A stretch of 64,000 bases of DNA from Telmatospirillum sp. (GCA_020248985.1 JADCGL010000030.1:1-64000); one strand, 5' to 3'. Shown: positions 1-11,124, numbered from the stretch's first letter. The notes: generated by a model from the letters alone, not told the origin. Program-made: numbers and translations.

Positions 1-2607
<2,607 letters not shown>

Positions 2608-2662
2608 GCTTATCCTGCCGTCGTGGTCCTTTTGCACACTCTTCGATACGGAGCTTGGAACC

Positions 2663-2929
2663 ATGCATGTTGTGATGGTGGTCGGCGGCGGCATCGGCCT
2701 GCTCGCTCTGTTCTTGTTGTTCGCCTATCTTTGGGGTGTGGGCGAACCGAATTTCGCCGCGGCGGCCAAAATTTTCATTCCGGTCTGGCTGGTCGTTTCG
2801 CTCGTGAATATGTGGGTCGGGGTTACCAAAGCGGGCTATTCGGTCCGCGAGGAACTGCCGATCCTGCCGATCGTGTTTGCAGTACCCGCAATCGCGGCCG
2901 CGATCGCGATCTGGCGCCTGTCGCGCTGA
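2663..2929 (+). CDS. Small integral membrane protein, unknown function
   Basis: This encodes 88 residues with three predicted membrane segments (about 2-24, 35-56 and 66-85) and little else. The ATG at 2663 is chosen because GGAG lies 10 bases upstream and the hydrophobic segment begins immediately after it; an in-frame ATG further upstream lies inside mfd. It may be cotranscribed with mfd, 55 bases away. I do not recognise a family, so no function is offered. Confidence 0.7.
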   Translation: MHVVMVVGGGIGLLALFLLFAYLWGVGEPNFAAAAKIFIPVWLVVSLVNMWVGVTKAGYSVREELPILPIVFAVPAIAAAIAIWRLSR

Positions 2930-2938
2930 TTCGCTGGC

Positions 2939-3640
2939 TTAAGCGCAGCGGCCCCAGTCACGCGCATAGGCGGCGGCCGTATCCATTTCGGCATGACGCG
3001 CGTTCGCGGCCGCAAAGGCGCGCTCGAATCCGCCTTCGATGGGCTTGCGCAGGATGGCGCGGTAGCGCGCCAATGCGGCGTTGGCCACGTCGCGGCCTCC
3101 GTCCGTGGGGCCGAGTTGCGGGACAAGTTCGGCCAAGCTGCGCTCAATGCGCTGCTTGGCGTCCTCGAGCAATTCGAGATTGATGCGCACATGGCGGCTT
3201 TCGTGTTCGAGCACCACGTCGCGCTGGCACGTGCCCGAGCGCGTGGCGTCGCGCGCCACATAGATACGATGCCGATCCATCGCGACCGTGACCTCGATGC
3301 GTTCGGGCTCGATGCAGGCTTGGCGCCCCTGGCCGCGCGAAATGATGCCGACATTCCATTCGAGCTTGATGTCGGCAAGCGTGAGGCCGGCGGGACGCTG
3401 GCCATGCTGCGTGCGCGTGCCGAACAGCCCCTCGCGTGCGCCCGCGACGCGCGCCAGATCGGCGACCTGCAGCGAATAGTCGATGGCGGCGCCCAGCGGC
3501 TTCGTGCGCACGACAAAGCGTGCCGGCGTGCCGAAACATTCGCGCATCTGCGCTGCGGCAGGGGATGAAACGACCGGTGCGGCGGCGGCGGCGCACAGGC
3601 CGCGTAGGAAGACGCGGCGCGACAGGCACGAACAATCCAT
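2939..3640 (-). CDS. Exported protein with an HExxH zinc-peptidase-like motif
   Basis: The 233-residue product begins with a twin-arginine-like signal (SRRVFLRG at 7-14, then an Ala-rich stretch and an AAA-Q cleavage region near 29-31), so export is likely. The motif HESRH at residues 146-150 fits the HExxH zinc ligand/catalytic signature. It sits in a predicted helix (LEHESRHVRINLELL), and four Cys occur outside the signal region. DUF922-type putative secreted Zn proteases have a comparable layout, but that assignment is inference. It lies 7 bases downstream of the DsbA-like gene on the same strand, which suggests one operon, and a disulfide-handling partner would suit a secreted Cys-containing protein. 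Confidence 0.75.
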   Translation of the reverse strand: MDCSCLSRRVFLRGLCAAAAAPVVSSPAAAQMRECFGTPARFVVRTKPLGAAIDYSLQVADLARVAGAREGLFGTRTQHGQRPAGLTLADIKLEWNVGIISRGQGRQACIEPERIEVTVAMDRHRIYVARDATRSGTCQRDVVLEHESRHVRINLELLEDAKQRIERSLAELVPQLGPTDGGRDVANAALARYRAILRKPIEGGFERAFAAANARHAEMDTAAAYARDWGRCA

Positions 3641-3647
3641 GGGGGCG

Positions 3648-4277
3648 TCAGGCCGCTTCGCGCACCTGGCGGAACACGTCGGCGAACAATTCGGCGGGCC
3701 GCGCGCCCGAGACCATGTATTTGCGATCGATCACGAAACACGGCACGCCCTGGATGCCGAGCTCGCGCGCGTATTTGTCTTCCGCGCGGATCAGCGCGTC
3801 GTCTTCGTCCGAGGCGAGATAGCGGCGTGCCTCGCTCGCATCGAGGCCAGCCGTGCCGGCGACTTCGGCCAGCACGTCGAGATCGCCCACATCGCGCGCA
3901 TTTGCGAAATAGGCCACGAACAAGGCTTCGACCGTCGCGTCGGCTGCGCCGAAACGTTCGGCAAAGCGGATCAGGCGATGGGCGCGCACCGTGTTGGGCG
4001 TGCGCTGCATGCGCTCGAACGCAAACGGAATGCCTTCTTCGAGGCCGGCGGCCACCACGTGCTTGTAGCGCTCGCCGCCGTCGTCGGTGCCGAATTTGGC
4101 GCGCAGATAGTCTTTGCGCGACATGCCCTCGACCGGCATGTCGGGATTGAGCTGGAAGGGCCGCCAACCCACGACGATGCTGCCCGGCGCTTCGGCAGCC
4201 AAGGCGCGTTCGAGGCGGCGCTTGCCGATGAAGCACCAGGGGCAAATGACGTCGGAGACGATATCGATGCGGATCAT
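3648..4277 (-). CDS. DsbA family oxidoreductase (FrnE-like)
   Basis: This 209-residue thioredoxin-fold protein has the active-site motif CPWC at residues 12-15, directly after the first strand (IDIVSDVICPWCFIGKRRLE). It has the all-helical insertion of the DsbA/2-hydroxychromene-2-carboxylate isomerase superfamily and a cis-Pro loop near GVPCFVID. There is no signal peptide, which fits cytoplasmic FrnE-like disulfide oxidoreductases rather than periplasmic DsbA. Length is normal for the family. The start is an ATG with the motif close behind, leaving little room for error. It probably forms an operon with the exported HExxH protein 7 bases downstream. The substrate is unknown. Confidence 0.88.
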   Translation of the reverse strand: MIRIDIVSDVICPWCFIGKRRLERALAAEAPGSIVVGWRPFQLNPDMPVEGMSRKDYLRAKFGTDDGGERYKHVVAAGLEEGIPFAFERMQRTPNTVRAHRLIRFAERFGAADATVEALFVAYFANARDVGDLDVLAEVAGTAGLDASEARRYLASDEDDALIRAEDKYARELGIQGVPCFVIDRKYMVSGARPAELFADVFRQVREAA

Positions 4278-4353
4278 GGCTTCTAGTGTAGCATCGTCGC
4301 CATTGACGCGGCTAGGGGCGGTTCCCGAGAATGGGGCAGGGAAGGAAACGTCA

Positions 4354-5994
4354 ATGGCGCCAAAGCGCTCGATCTACGAAACCGATCTGCCGCAGACGGC
4401 GGCAAATTTCGCGGCTCTCACGCCGCTCGGATTCCTGTTCCGCGCAGCCGCGGTCTATCCGAGCAAGACCGCGATCGTGCACGGGAAGACGCGCATCAAC
4501 TATGCGCGCTTTGCCGCGCGCGTGCGCTGCTTTGCGCATGCGCTCGTCAAGCGCGGCCTGAAGCAGGGCCAGACGGTGGCGATCCTTGCCCCCAACATTC
4601 CGGCGATGCTCGAAGCGCACTATGCCGTCCCGCTCGCGGGCGGCGTGCTGAATGCGCTGAACTACCGGCTCGATGCCGCAACGATCGCCTTCATCCTCGA
4701 CCACGGCGAGGCCAAATTCGTGCTCGCCGACCGCGAATTTGCGGCCACACTCCAGGCGGCCCTCGCCTTGTGCAAAAGCAAACCCACGGTCATCGACATC
4801 GACGACCGCGCCTATACGGGCGAGGGGCCGCGTTTGTCGGCCCTCGACTACGAATCCTTTTTGGCCGAAGGCACGCCCGACTATGCCGGCCGTTGGCCTT
4901 CCGACGAATGGCAGGCGATCTGCCTGCTCTACACGTCGGGCACCACAGGCGATCCCAAAGGGGTCGTCTACCACCATCGCGGCGCCTTCCTGAACGCGCT
5001 CGGCAATGCGCTGACCTTCGGGCTCCGGCCCGACAGCGTGTATCTGTGGACCTTGCCGATGTTCCATTGCTCGGGCTGGTCCTATACCTGGGCCGTCACG
5101 TCGGTCGGCGGCACGCATGTGTGCTTGCGCAAAGTGGAACCGGGCGCGATCTTCGCGTCGATCGAAGCGAACGCCGTCACGCATATGTGCGGCGCCCCCA
5201 TTGTGCTGAACACGCTTGCGCATGCGCCAGCCAACTTGCGCCGCAAACTGAAGAACCGGGTGGAGGTGATGACCGGCGGGGCGGCCCCGCCCTCGGCGAT
5301 CATTGCCGCGATGGAAGAACTCGGCTTTCGCGTGACGCACGCCTACGGCCTCACCGAAAGCTATGGGCCTGCCACTTTATGCGAATGGCAGCCGGGCTGG
5401 CCCGACCTGCCGCTCGAAGAGCGCGCACGTTTGATGTCGCGCCAGGGGGTCGCCTATCCGACCTTGGGCGCACTTGCCGTGCTCGATGTTGCGACCGGCC
5501 ACCCGGTGCCATCGGACGGGGCGACGCTTGGCGAGATTGCCCTCAAGGGCAACACGGTGATGAAGGGCTATCTCAAGAACCCCAAAGCCACGAAGCGCGC
5601 CTTCAAGAACGGCTGGTTTCGCACGGGCGATCTCGCCGTGCGCCACAAGGACGGCTATATCGAGGTCAAGGACCGCAGCAAGGACATCATCATTTCGGGC
5701 GGGGAAAACATTTCCTCGCTCGAGGTTGAAGAAGCGCTCTATCGCCATCCGGCGGTGATGGAGGCGGCCGTCGTCGCCAAACCCGATCCCAAATGGGGCG
5801 AAACGCCGTGCGCGTTCGTGGCCCTCAAACCGGATGCCGTCGGCATATCCGGGCAGGAACTCATCGCTTGGCTGCGCGGGCGCATTGCGGGCTTCAAATG
5901 CCCGCGCTATGTCGTGTTCGGCGCCTTGCCGAAAACCTCGACCGGCAAGATCCAGAAATTCATGTTGCGCCAACGTGCGCAGGAGATTGCCTGA
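4354..5994 (+). CDS. Acyl-CoA synthetase (AMP-binding enzyme), LvaE-like by context
   Basis: This adenylate-forming ligase activates a carboxylic acid to its CoA thioester through an acyl-AMP. The 546 residues contain the P-loop-like signature YTSGTTGDPKG at 193-203, the A5 region AYGLTESYG, the hinge region GWFRTGDLA with DRSKDIIISGGENIS, and the catalytic C-terminal Lys in KTSTGKIQ near 532. The ATG at 4354 is preceded by GGAAGG; a longer in-frame start would run into the divergent gene. It is the first gene of a five-gene operon (synthetase, SDR, NIPSNAP, acyl-CoA dehydrogenase, APH kinase). In that context it most resembles the activating enzyme of 4-oxo/4-hydroxy acid catabolism. Substrate chain length cannot be read from the sequence. 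Confidence 0.9.
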   Translation: MAPKRSIYETDLPQTAANFAALTPLGFLFRAAAVYPSKTAIVHGKTRINYARFAARVRCFAHALVKRGLKQGQTVAILAPNIPAMLEAHYAVPLAGGVLNALNYRLDAATIAFILDHGEAKFVLADREFAATLQAALALCKSKPTVIDIDDRAYTGEGPRLSALDYESFLAEGTPDYAGRWPSDEWQAICLLYTSGTTGDPKGVVYHHRGAFLNALGNALTFGLRPDSVYLWTLPMFHCSGWSYTWAVTSVGGTHVCLRKVEPGAIFASIEANAVTHMCGAPIVLNTLAHAPANLRRKLKNRVEVMTGGAAPPSAIIAAMEELGFRVTHAYGLTESYGPATLCEWQPGWPDLPLEERARLMSRQGVAYPTLGALAVLDVATGHPVPSDGATLGEIALKGNTVMKGYLKNPKATKRAFKNGWFRTGDLAVRHKDGYIEVKDRSKDIIISGGENISSLEVEEALYRHPAVMEAAVVAKPDPKWGETPCAFVALKPDAVGISGQELIAWLRGRIAGFKCPRYVVFGALPKTSTGKIQKFMLRQRAQEIA

Positions 5995-6758
5995 TGGGCC
6001 CGTTCGATCTTGCCGGCAAAACAGCACTTGTGACCGGCGCATCCTCGGGGCTCGGCCGCTCGATGGCGATAACGCTCGCACGCGCCGGTGCCAAGGTCGC
6101 CGTCGCTGCCCGCCGCGTCGACCGGCTCGAGAGCCTGTGCGCCGAGATCGCCGCCTTCGACGGGCGCGCGCTTGCGGTCGCGATGGACGTGACCGATGCG
6201 ACGAGCGTGACTGCAGGGTTCGCGCTTGCACAGACCGAGCTCGGGCCGCTCGATATCTGCATCAACAATGCCGGCATCGTGCGCAAGGAAACGCCGGACG
6301 TCGCCGACGATGCGGGCTGGCGCGACACGATGGCGACCAATCTCGACGGTGCGAATATGGTCGCGCGCAACGCCGCCGCCACGATGCGCGGGCAGGGCGG
6401 CGGCGGATCGATCGTCAATATCGCCTCGATCCTGGGCTTGCGCCCGAGCGTGCGCGTGCCGGCCTATTCGGCCGCCAAGGCCGCGATCGTGAGTCTCACG
6501 CAATCGCTGGCGCTCGCCTATGCGCCGCATCGCATCCGCGTGAACGCGATTGCGCCCGGCTATATCGAAACCGATCTCAACCGCGACTATCTGCGCTCGG
6601 CGGCGGGTGCTAAGTTGGTCGAACGCATTGCCCTCGGCCGTTTCGGCCAGGCGGGCGATCTCGACGGCGCCTTGCTGCTGTTGGCATCGGATGCGGGCCG
6701 CTTCATGACGGGGACCACGCTCGTCGTCGATGGCGGCCATACTTTGGCGTTTCTCTAG
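5994..6758 (+). CDS. SDR family NAD(P)-dependent oxidoreductase
   Basis: This is a classical short-chain dehydrogenase/reductase of 254 residues. It has the cofactor motif TGASSGLG at 14-21, NNAG at 91-94, and the catalytic Ser145, Tyr158 and Lys162 (YSAAK), plus the PGYIETDL segment. An Arg pair follows strand 2 (AARRVDR), which often goes with NADP(H) preference. Its ATG overlaps the TGA of the acyl-CoA synthetase (ATGA), so translation is probably coupled. In LvaD-type pathways an SDR reduces the 4-oxoacyl-CoA to the 4-hydroxyacyl-CoA; that role is inferred from the neighbours. Confidence 0.9.
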   Translation: MGPFDLAGKTALVTGASSGLGRSMAITLARAGAKVAVAARRVDRLESLCAEIAAFDGRALAVAMDVTDATSVTAGFALAQTELGPLDICINNAGIVRKETPDVADDAGWRDTMATNLDGANMVARNAAATMRGQGGGGSIVNIASILGLRPSVRVPAYSAAKAAIVSLTQSLALAYAPHRIRVNAIAPGYIETDLNRDYLRSAAGAKLVERIALGRFGQAGDLDGALLLLASDAGRFMTGTTLVVDGGHTLAFL

Positions 6759-6775
6759 AAGACGGAGCGGGTTCC

Positions 6776-7420
6776 ATGATCGTCGATGTGCGCAGCTACA
6801 CGGCCCATCCCGGCAAGCTGCCGGGCTATTTCGCAGGCTATGCGGCCGAAGGGTTCGAGGTGCAGAAGCGCCATCTCGGCAATCCGCTCGGCTACTACGG
6901 CGTGGAAATCGGCGCCATGAACACCGCGATCCATATCTGGGGCTACAAGGACATTGCCGAGCGCCAGGCCAAGCGCGACGCGATGCAGGCGGATCCCGCT
7001 TGGGCGGCGTGGCTCGGCAAATCGGCGGGCACATTTCTCTCGCAGGAAAACCGCATCATGAAACCCGCGCCGTTTTGGCCGATCGCGGGCCAGCCTTCGG
7101 GCAGCTACGGCGTGCTGGATTTCCGCGTCTACACGGCCCAGCACGGCAAGCTGCCGGAGTTCCTCGCCGTCTATCGCGACATGGCGCTGCAGCTGCAGCT
7201 CAAATATCTCGGCAATTGCGTGGGCTGGTACCAGTCGGACATTGGCGGGCTCAACCAAGTTCTGCATATGTGGGGCTACAAGGACATGGGCGAGCGCCAG
7301 GGCAAGCGTGCGGCAATGGCGGCCGATCCGTTGTGGGGCGACTATCTCAAGCGCGGCACGCCGCTGTTGCAGCGCATGGACGTGCAGCTGCTCGTCAACG
7401 CGCCGTTTTTCAAACCCTGA
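6776..7420 (+). CDS. Two-domain NIPSNAP family protein
   Basis: The 214 residues form two copies of the ferredoxin-like NIPSNAP domain, about 1-105 and 110-214. The paired motifs are VDVRSYTAHPGKLPGY and LDFRVYTAQHGKLPEF, HIWGYKDIAERQAKR and HMWGYKDMGERQGKR, and LGNPLGYYGVEIG and LGNCVGWYQSDIG. The family has no agreed enzymatic role; members are small dimeric proteins found near catabolic genes. GGAG sits 8 bases before the ATG. The gene lies between SDR and acyl-CoA dehydrogenase genes in a tight operon, so a part in the same pathway (binding or isomerising an intermediate) is plausible but unproven. Confidence 0.88.
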   Translation: MIVDVRSYTAHPGKLPGYFAGYAAEGFEVQKRHLGNPLGYYGVEIGAMNTAIHIWGYKDIAERQAKRDAMQADPAWAAWLGKSAGTFLSQENRIMKPAPFWPIAGQPSGSYGVLDFRVYTAQHGKLPEFLAVYRDMALQLQLKYLGNCVGWYQSDIGGLNQVLHMWGYKDMGERQGKRAAMAADPLWGDYLKRGTPLLQRMDVQLLVNAPFFKP

Positions 7421-7431
7421 AGGCTGCACCC

Positions 7432-8628
7432 ATGGATTTCACGCTGTCGCCGAAGGCGGAGCGCACGCGCCTTGCGGTGCGGGCGTTCGTCGAGCGCGAA
7501 CTGTTCCCGGCCGAAGCCGATCTTGCCAGCTGGGGCGACGGCGAGAATGTGCGCCTCGACACGCTCGCGAAACTTCGCAACAAGGCCAAAAAGGCCAAGC
7601 TCTGGTCGCTGCAACTGCCGGCCTCCCACGGCGGCGGCGGGCTCGACATGGTCGGCATGGCCGCGTGCTACGAGGAGATGGGCCGCGCCCTGTTCGGGCC
7701 CGTCTGCTTCAATTCTGCTGCCCCCGACGACGGCAACATGATGGTGCTGGCCAAGGTCGCGACGGCCGCCCAGCAGAAAAAGTGGCTCGCCCCCATCGCC
7801 AATGGCGACGTGCGCTCGGCCTTTGCGATGACGGAGCCCGATCCGGGCTCCGGCTCCGATCCCGGCATGATGCTGACGACCGCGACCAAGCGGCGCAATA
7901 CTTGGCGCATCTCGGGCCGCAAATGGTTCATCACTGGGGCGGGCGAGGCCAAACACTTCATCCTCATCGCGCGCACCTCGAAGGATGCGCGCAAAGGCCT
8001 CAGCGCCTTTCTGTTCCATGCGGACCAGCCGGGCTGGCGCATCAAGCGTCGCATCCCGATCATGGGTCCCGAGGAGCATGGCGGGCATTGCGAGATCGAA
8101 TTCGACGGTCTCGAGATCGACGATTCCGACCGGCTCATGGAAGTGGGCGACGGGCTCAAGGTCACGCAGATCCGGCTCGGGCCCGCACGCCTCACCCATT
8201 GCATGCGCTGGCTCGGCATGGCGCGGCGCGCACTCGAAATCGCGCTGCCCTATGTGCAGAACCGCGCGAGCTTCGGCCACAAACTGATCGACCACGAGGG
8301 CGTGCAGTGGATGCTGGGCGAGGCCGCCATGCAGATCGAGATCGGCCGCCTGCTCACGATGCGCGCGGCCTGGAAGCTCGACCAGGGCGATTTCGCCCGC
8401 AAGGAAGTGTCGATGGCAAAAGTCGCGGTCGCCGACGTGCTGCACAAATCGATCGACACGGCGATCCAGCTTATGGGTGCACGCGGCTATTCCAAGGATA
8501 CGCCGCTCGAGTGGATGTACCGCTATGCGCGCCAGGCGCGCCTCGTGGACGGTGCCTCGGAAGTGCACAAGATGGTGCTGGCGCGCTTCCTTGCGAACGA
8601 AGGCACGGAGTTCTGGGGATGGCGCTGA
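7432..8628 (+). CDS. Acyl-CoA dehydrogenase, ACAD10/11 (LvaC)-like
   Basis: This is a 398-residue FAD acyl-CoA dehydrogenase with the usual three domains: N-terminal helices, the central beta domain (FAMTEPDPGSGSD, then RKWFITGAG) and C-terminal helices with RASFGHKL and QLMGARGYS. Near the end the sequence is RQARLVDGASEVHK. Where short/medium-chain dehydrogenases carry a Glu in an EGT-type motif, this one has Asp in DGxxEVH, a pattern I associate with ACAD10/11-type enzymes (from memory). The ATG at 7432 lies 11 bases after the NIPSNAP stop. The 3' end overlaps the kinase gene by 10 bases. Pairing with an APH kinase supports a phospho-acyl-CoA eliminating role. Confidence 0.9.
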   Translation: MDFTLSPKAERTRLAVRAFVERELFPAEADLASWGDGENVRLDTLAKLRNKAKKAKLWSLQLPASHGGGGLDMVGMAACYEEMGRALFGPVCFNSAAPDDGNMMVLAKVATAAQQKKWLAPIANGDVRSAFAMTEPDPGSGSDPGMMLTTATKRRNTWRISGRKWFITGAGEAKHFILIARTSKDARKGLSAFLFHADQPGWRIKRRIPIMGPEEHGGHCEIEFDGLEIDDSDRLMEVGDGLKVTQIRLGPARLTHCMRWLGMARRALEIALPYVQNRASFGHKLIDHEGVQWMLGEAAMQIEIGRLLTMRAAWKLDQGDFARKEVSMAKVAVADVLHKSIDTAIQLMGARGYSKDTPLEWMYRYARQARLVDGASEVHKMVLARFLANEGTEFWGWR

Positions 8629-9965
8629 ACGCGCACGCGGCCCCGCCGGGGCTGGCAGGTTGGCTCGTGGGCGCCCTCGGCGCCACCCAAGTACAAGTTC
8701 TGGCGTGGCGGCAATTGTCGGGCGGTGCGATCCAGGAAAACTGGGCGTTCCAAGCACGCCTGCGCGGCGGGCCCAATGCCGGCACGCTCGAAGCGGTCTT
8801 GCGCACCGACGCACCGACCGGTGTGGCGGCAAGCCACGGCCGCATTGCCGAATACACGATCCTCGATGCCGCCAACAAAGCCGGCGTCAAAGTGCCCGAG
8901 CCGCTCGCCGTGTGCGCCGATCCAAGCGTGATCGGCAAACCGTTCTATGTGATGCGGCGGCTCGAGGGCACGGCGCTTGGCCATATCCTGGTCAACGACG
9001 CCAAATGGACCGGCGACCGCGCGGCGTTGGTCGCGAGCTTGGGCGGCGAACTTGCCAAGCTGCACAAGATCCGTCCGCCGCAGGCCGCCCTCGGCTTTCT
9101 GGGCGAAGCGCCCGCATCGCCCGCCTTGGCTGCGGTCGAAGCCTATCGCACATGGTTGGATGGCTATCGCGTCGCACGCCCGGCACTTGAATTGGCCTTG
9201 CGCTGGCTCGAACGCAACGCGCCGGAGACCGACGCCGTCGTGCTGTGCCATCGCGATTTCCGCACCGGCAATTTCATGGCCGACGAAACGGGGCTTGCGG
9301 GCATTCTCGATTGGGAATTCGCGGGCTGGGGCGACCGCCACGAAGATATCGGCTGGTTTTGCGCCAAATGCTGGCGCTTCGGGCAAATCGCGCGCGAGGC
9401 GGGCGGCGTCGGCGCGCGCGCGGATTTTCTGCGCGGCTACGCGACTGCCGGCGGTGCTGCCGTCGATCCGGCAAAGCTGCGCTATTGGGAGATCATGGCC
9501 CATGCGCGCTGGGCAACGATCGCGCTGCAGCAGAACGAACGCTTCGTCGCCGGCGGCGAGGCCTCGCTCGATCTGGCCTTGACCGGCCGGCGCATCGCCG
9601 AACTCGAATACGAATTGCTGGCCGCGATCGATGCGGACGCGCAAGCGGGCGGGTTGCCGCCGGGATTGCCGCGCGACCGTGCGGACGCAAGCGAGCTCGC
9701 TTCACTTGCGCGCGACGTGCTGGCGGGCGAACTCCTGTCGCAGATGGCCGAGGGCGCGCGCCTCAAAGGCTTGATGCTCGCCAATGCGCTCGGCATCGTC
9801 GCGCGCACGCTGGCGGCCGAACCGTGCAACGACGGCGACGGCAATCGCGCCCTTGCGGCCGCCATCCGCAGCGGCAAGCACGATGCGGATCGCGGCCTGC
9901 ACGGCGCTTTGCGCGACGACGCCAAGGCGCGCACGCTTCTGTTCAATCCCAAATATCCGTTCTGA
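8619..9965 (+). CDS. APH-family phosphotransferase (LvaA-like) with a C-terminal extra domain
   Basis: This 448-residue protein has an aminoglycoside/choline-kinase fold (about 1-335). The catalytic loop HRDFRTGN (His211, Asp213, Asn218) and the metal-binding Asp231 in ILDWEF are present; the N-lobe has GGAIQENW and an EAVLRTD segment. Residues about 345-448 form a separate helical region (ASLARDVLAGELL, LKGLMLANALGIVAR) absent from simple APH kinases. Its size suits LvaB, the small partner of LvaA, or a DUF6285-type domain; that match is inference. The gene overlaps the acyl-CoA dehydrogenase by 10 bases. In LvaA-type systems the kinase phosphorylates the 4-hydroxyl of a hydroxyacyl-CoA, not an antibiotic, so resistance is an unlikely role. 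Confidence 0.87.
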   Translation: MALNAHAAPPGLAGWLVGALGATQVQVLAWRQLSGGAIQENWAFQARLRGGPNAGTLEAVLRTDAPTGVAASHGRIAEYTILDAANKAGVKVPEPLAVCADPSVIGKPFYVMRRLEGTALGHILVNDAKWTGDRAALVASLGGELAKLHKIRPPQAALGFLGEAPASPALAAVEAYRTWLDGYRVARPALELALRWLERNAPETDAVVLCHRDFRTGNFMADETGLAGILDWEFAGWGDRHEDIGWFCAKCWRFGQIAREAGGVGARADFLRGYATAGGAAVDPAKLRYWEIMAHARWATIALQQNERFVAGGEASLDLALTGRRIAELEYELLAAIDADAQAGGLPPGLPRDRADASELASLARDVLAGELLSQMAEGARLKGLMLANALGIVARTLAAEPCNDGDGNRALAAAIRSGKHDADRGLHGALRDDAKARTLLFNPKYPF

Positions 9966-9966
9966 G

Positions 9967-11112
9967 CTACCAGCCCGCGATACGCGGCCATTCGGCGACG
10001 ACCGTGTCGTCGAGCCCGTCGACGACGTAGTAGCGGTCGTGCATGGCGGCGGTCATGCACACATGGTTCGGCAACACGAGCAGCCGGTCGCCGATCGCGA
10101 ATTCGCCGAAAGGCAGAGGGGCGATCGCATCGAGTCCTTTGCGCGCGCTTACGATGCCGTGCTCCTGGTGCACGTCGAGAACGGCGACGTCCGCGCGCGG
10201 GGCCGCTTCGGCGGGCGAACGCACGAGCCCGTAGCCGATCTGCGGGGTCACCGCATTGGCGCCGACGTCTTTGGACAGCGCCAAGGCGCCCGCATCGAGC
10301 AGCACGTGGTTGCGGCCTTTGTGGTGGCCGATCACGCTTGCGAGCACGCTCACGGCCACGTCTTCGGCCGCGCACATGCCGAGCCCGTGCTGGAACAGGT
10401 CGAAAAACACGAAATTGCCGGGCCGCATCTCGCCGACGCCTTCGAGATGGCGCGCATGCAACGCCGTCGGCGTCGAGCCAACGCTGACAAGCCCGACAGT
10501 ATGGCCCGCGGCGCGCAGCCGCCCGGCCGCCTGCACCACGCCCGCGCGCTCGTCTTCGGCGACCGCGACGATCTCGTCGAGGCTCTTGCAGCCGTAGGAA
10601 TGGCCCGCATGTGCCATCACGCCCGCCAGCATGCCGACCGTGCCCAGCACGGCGCCGATCTCGACGAGGGCGGGATCGTCGGGCGCAATCCCGGCGCGTC
10701 CGCCGCCCGTGTCGATTTCGACCACGACATTGAAACGGCAGCCAAGCATTTGCCCCTGGGCCGCCACCGCGCGCGCGGTTTCGAGATCGTCGAGGATAAT
10801 CTTGAGGGCAGGGGCATGCGCCATTAGCGACACAACGCGCGCGAGTTTGGCCGGCACGATGCCCACGGCGTAGAAAATGTCGGTGAAACCCGCCGCCGCG
10901 AAATAAGCGGCTTCGGCGAGCGTCGAGACCGTAATCGGGCCCGGCGCGCCGCCATGCGCGAGCAAGGCGACCTCGACGGATTTCGCGGTCTTCAGATGCG
11001 GGCGCAGCACGACGCCAAGTTCGCGCGCGCGGTCGCGCATGCGTGCGACGTTGCGCAACAAGCGCGCGCGGTCGAGCACGAGGCAGGGTGTGGGCAGATC
11101 GCGAAGGCGCAT
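9967..11112 (-). CDS. PLP-dependent D-serine dehydratase / D-threonine aldolase family enzyme
   Basis: This 381-residue fold-type III PLP enzyme (alanine-racemase-like barrel) starts with DLPTPCLVLD and has RPHLKTAK with the PLP-binding Lys41. Near the C-terminus PNHVC supplies His350 and Cys352, the spacing of the zinc site of eukaryotic-type D-serine dehydratase; D-threonine aldolases usually have His and Asp there (recalled). This favours D-serine dehydratase activity, but 3-hydroxy-D-aspartate aldolase or a related activity cannot be excluded. It follows the degenerate EAL-like gene by 12 bases on the same strand and is probably cotranscribed from the promoter at about 12.4 kb. Its stop lies one base from that of the convergent kinase gene. 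Confidence 0.85.
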   Translation of the reverse strand: MRLRDLPTPCLVLDRARLLRNVARMRDRARELGVVLRPHLKTAKSVEVALLAHGGAPGPITVSTLAEAAYFAAAGFTDIFYAVGIVPAKLARVVSLMAHAPALKIILDDLETARAVAAQGQMLGCRFNVVVEIDTGGGRAGIAPDDPALVEIGAVLGTVGMLAGVMAHAGHSYGCKSLDEIVAVAEDERAGVVQAAGRLRAAGHTVGLVSVGSTPTALHARHLEGVGEMRPGNFVFFDLFQHGLGMCAAEDVAVSVLASVIGHHKGRNHVLLDAGALALSKDVGANAVTPQIGYGLVRSPAEAAPRADVAVLDVHQEHGIVSARKGLDAIAPLPFGEFAIGDRLLVLPNHVCMTAAMHDRYYVVDGLDDTVVAEWPRIAGW

Positions 11113-11124
11113 GGAAGCTCCGGC

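Noticed and set aside
8619-9965. APH kinase as an antibiotic-resistance gene
   Set aside because: It is embedded in an acyl-CoA operon and overlaps an acyl-CoA dehydrogenase, the typical place of LvaA/ACAD10-type kinases.
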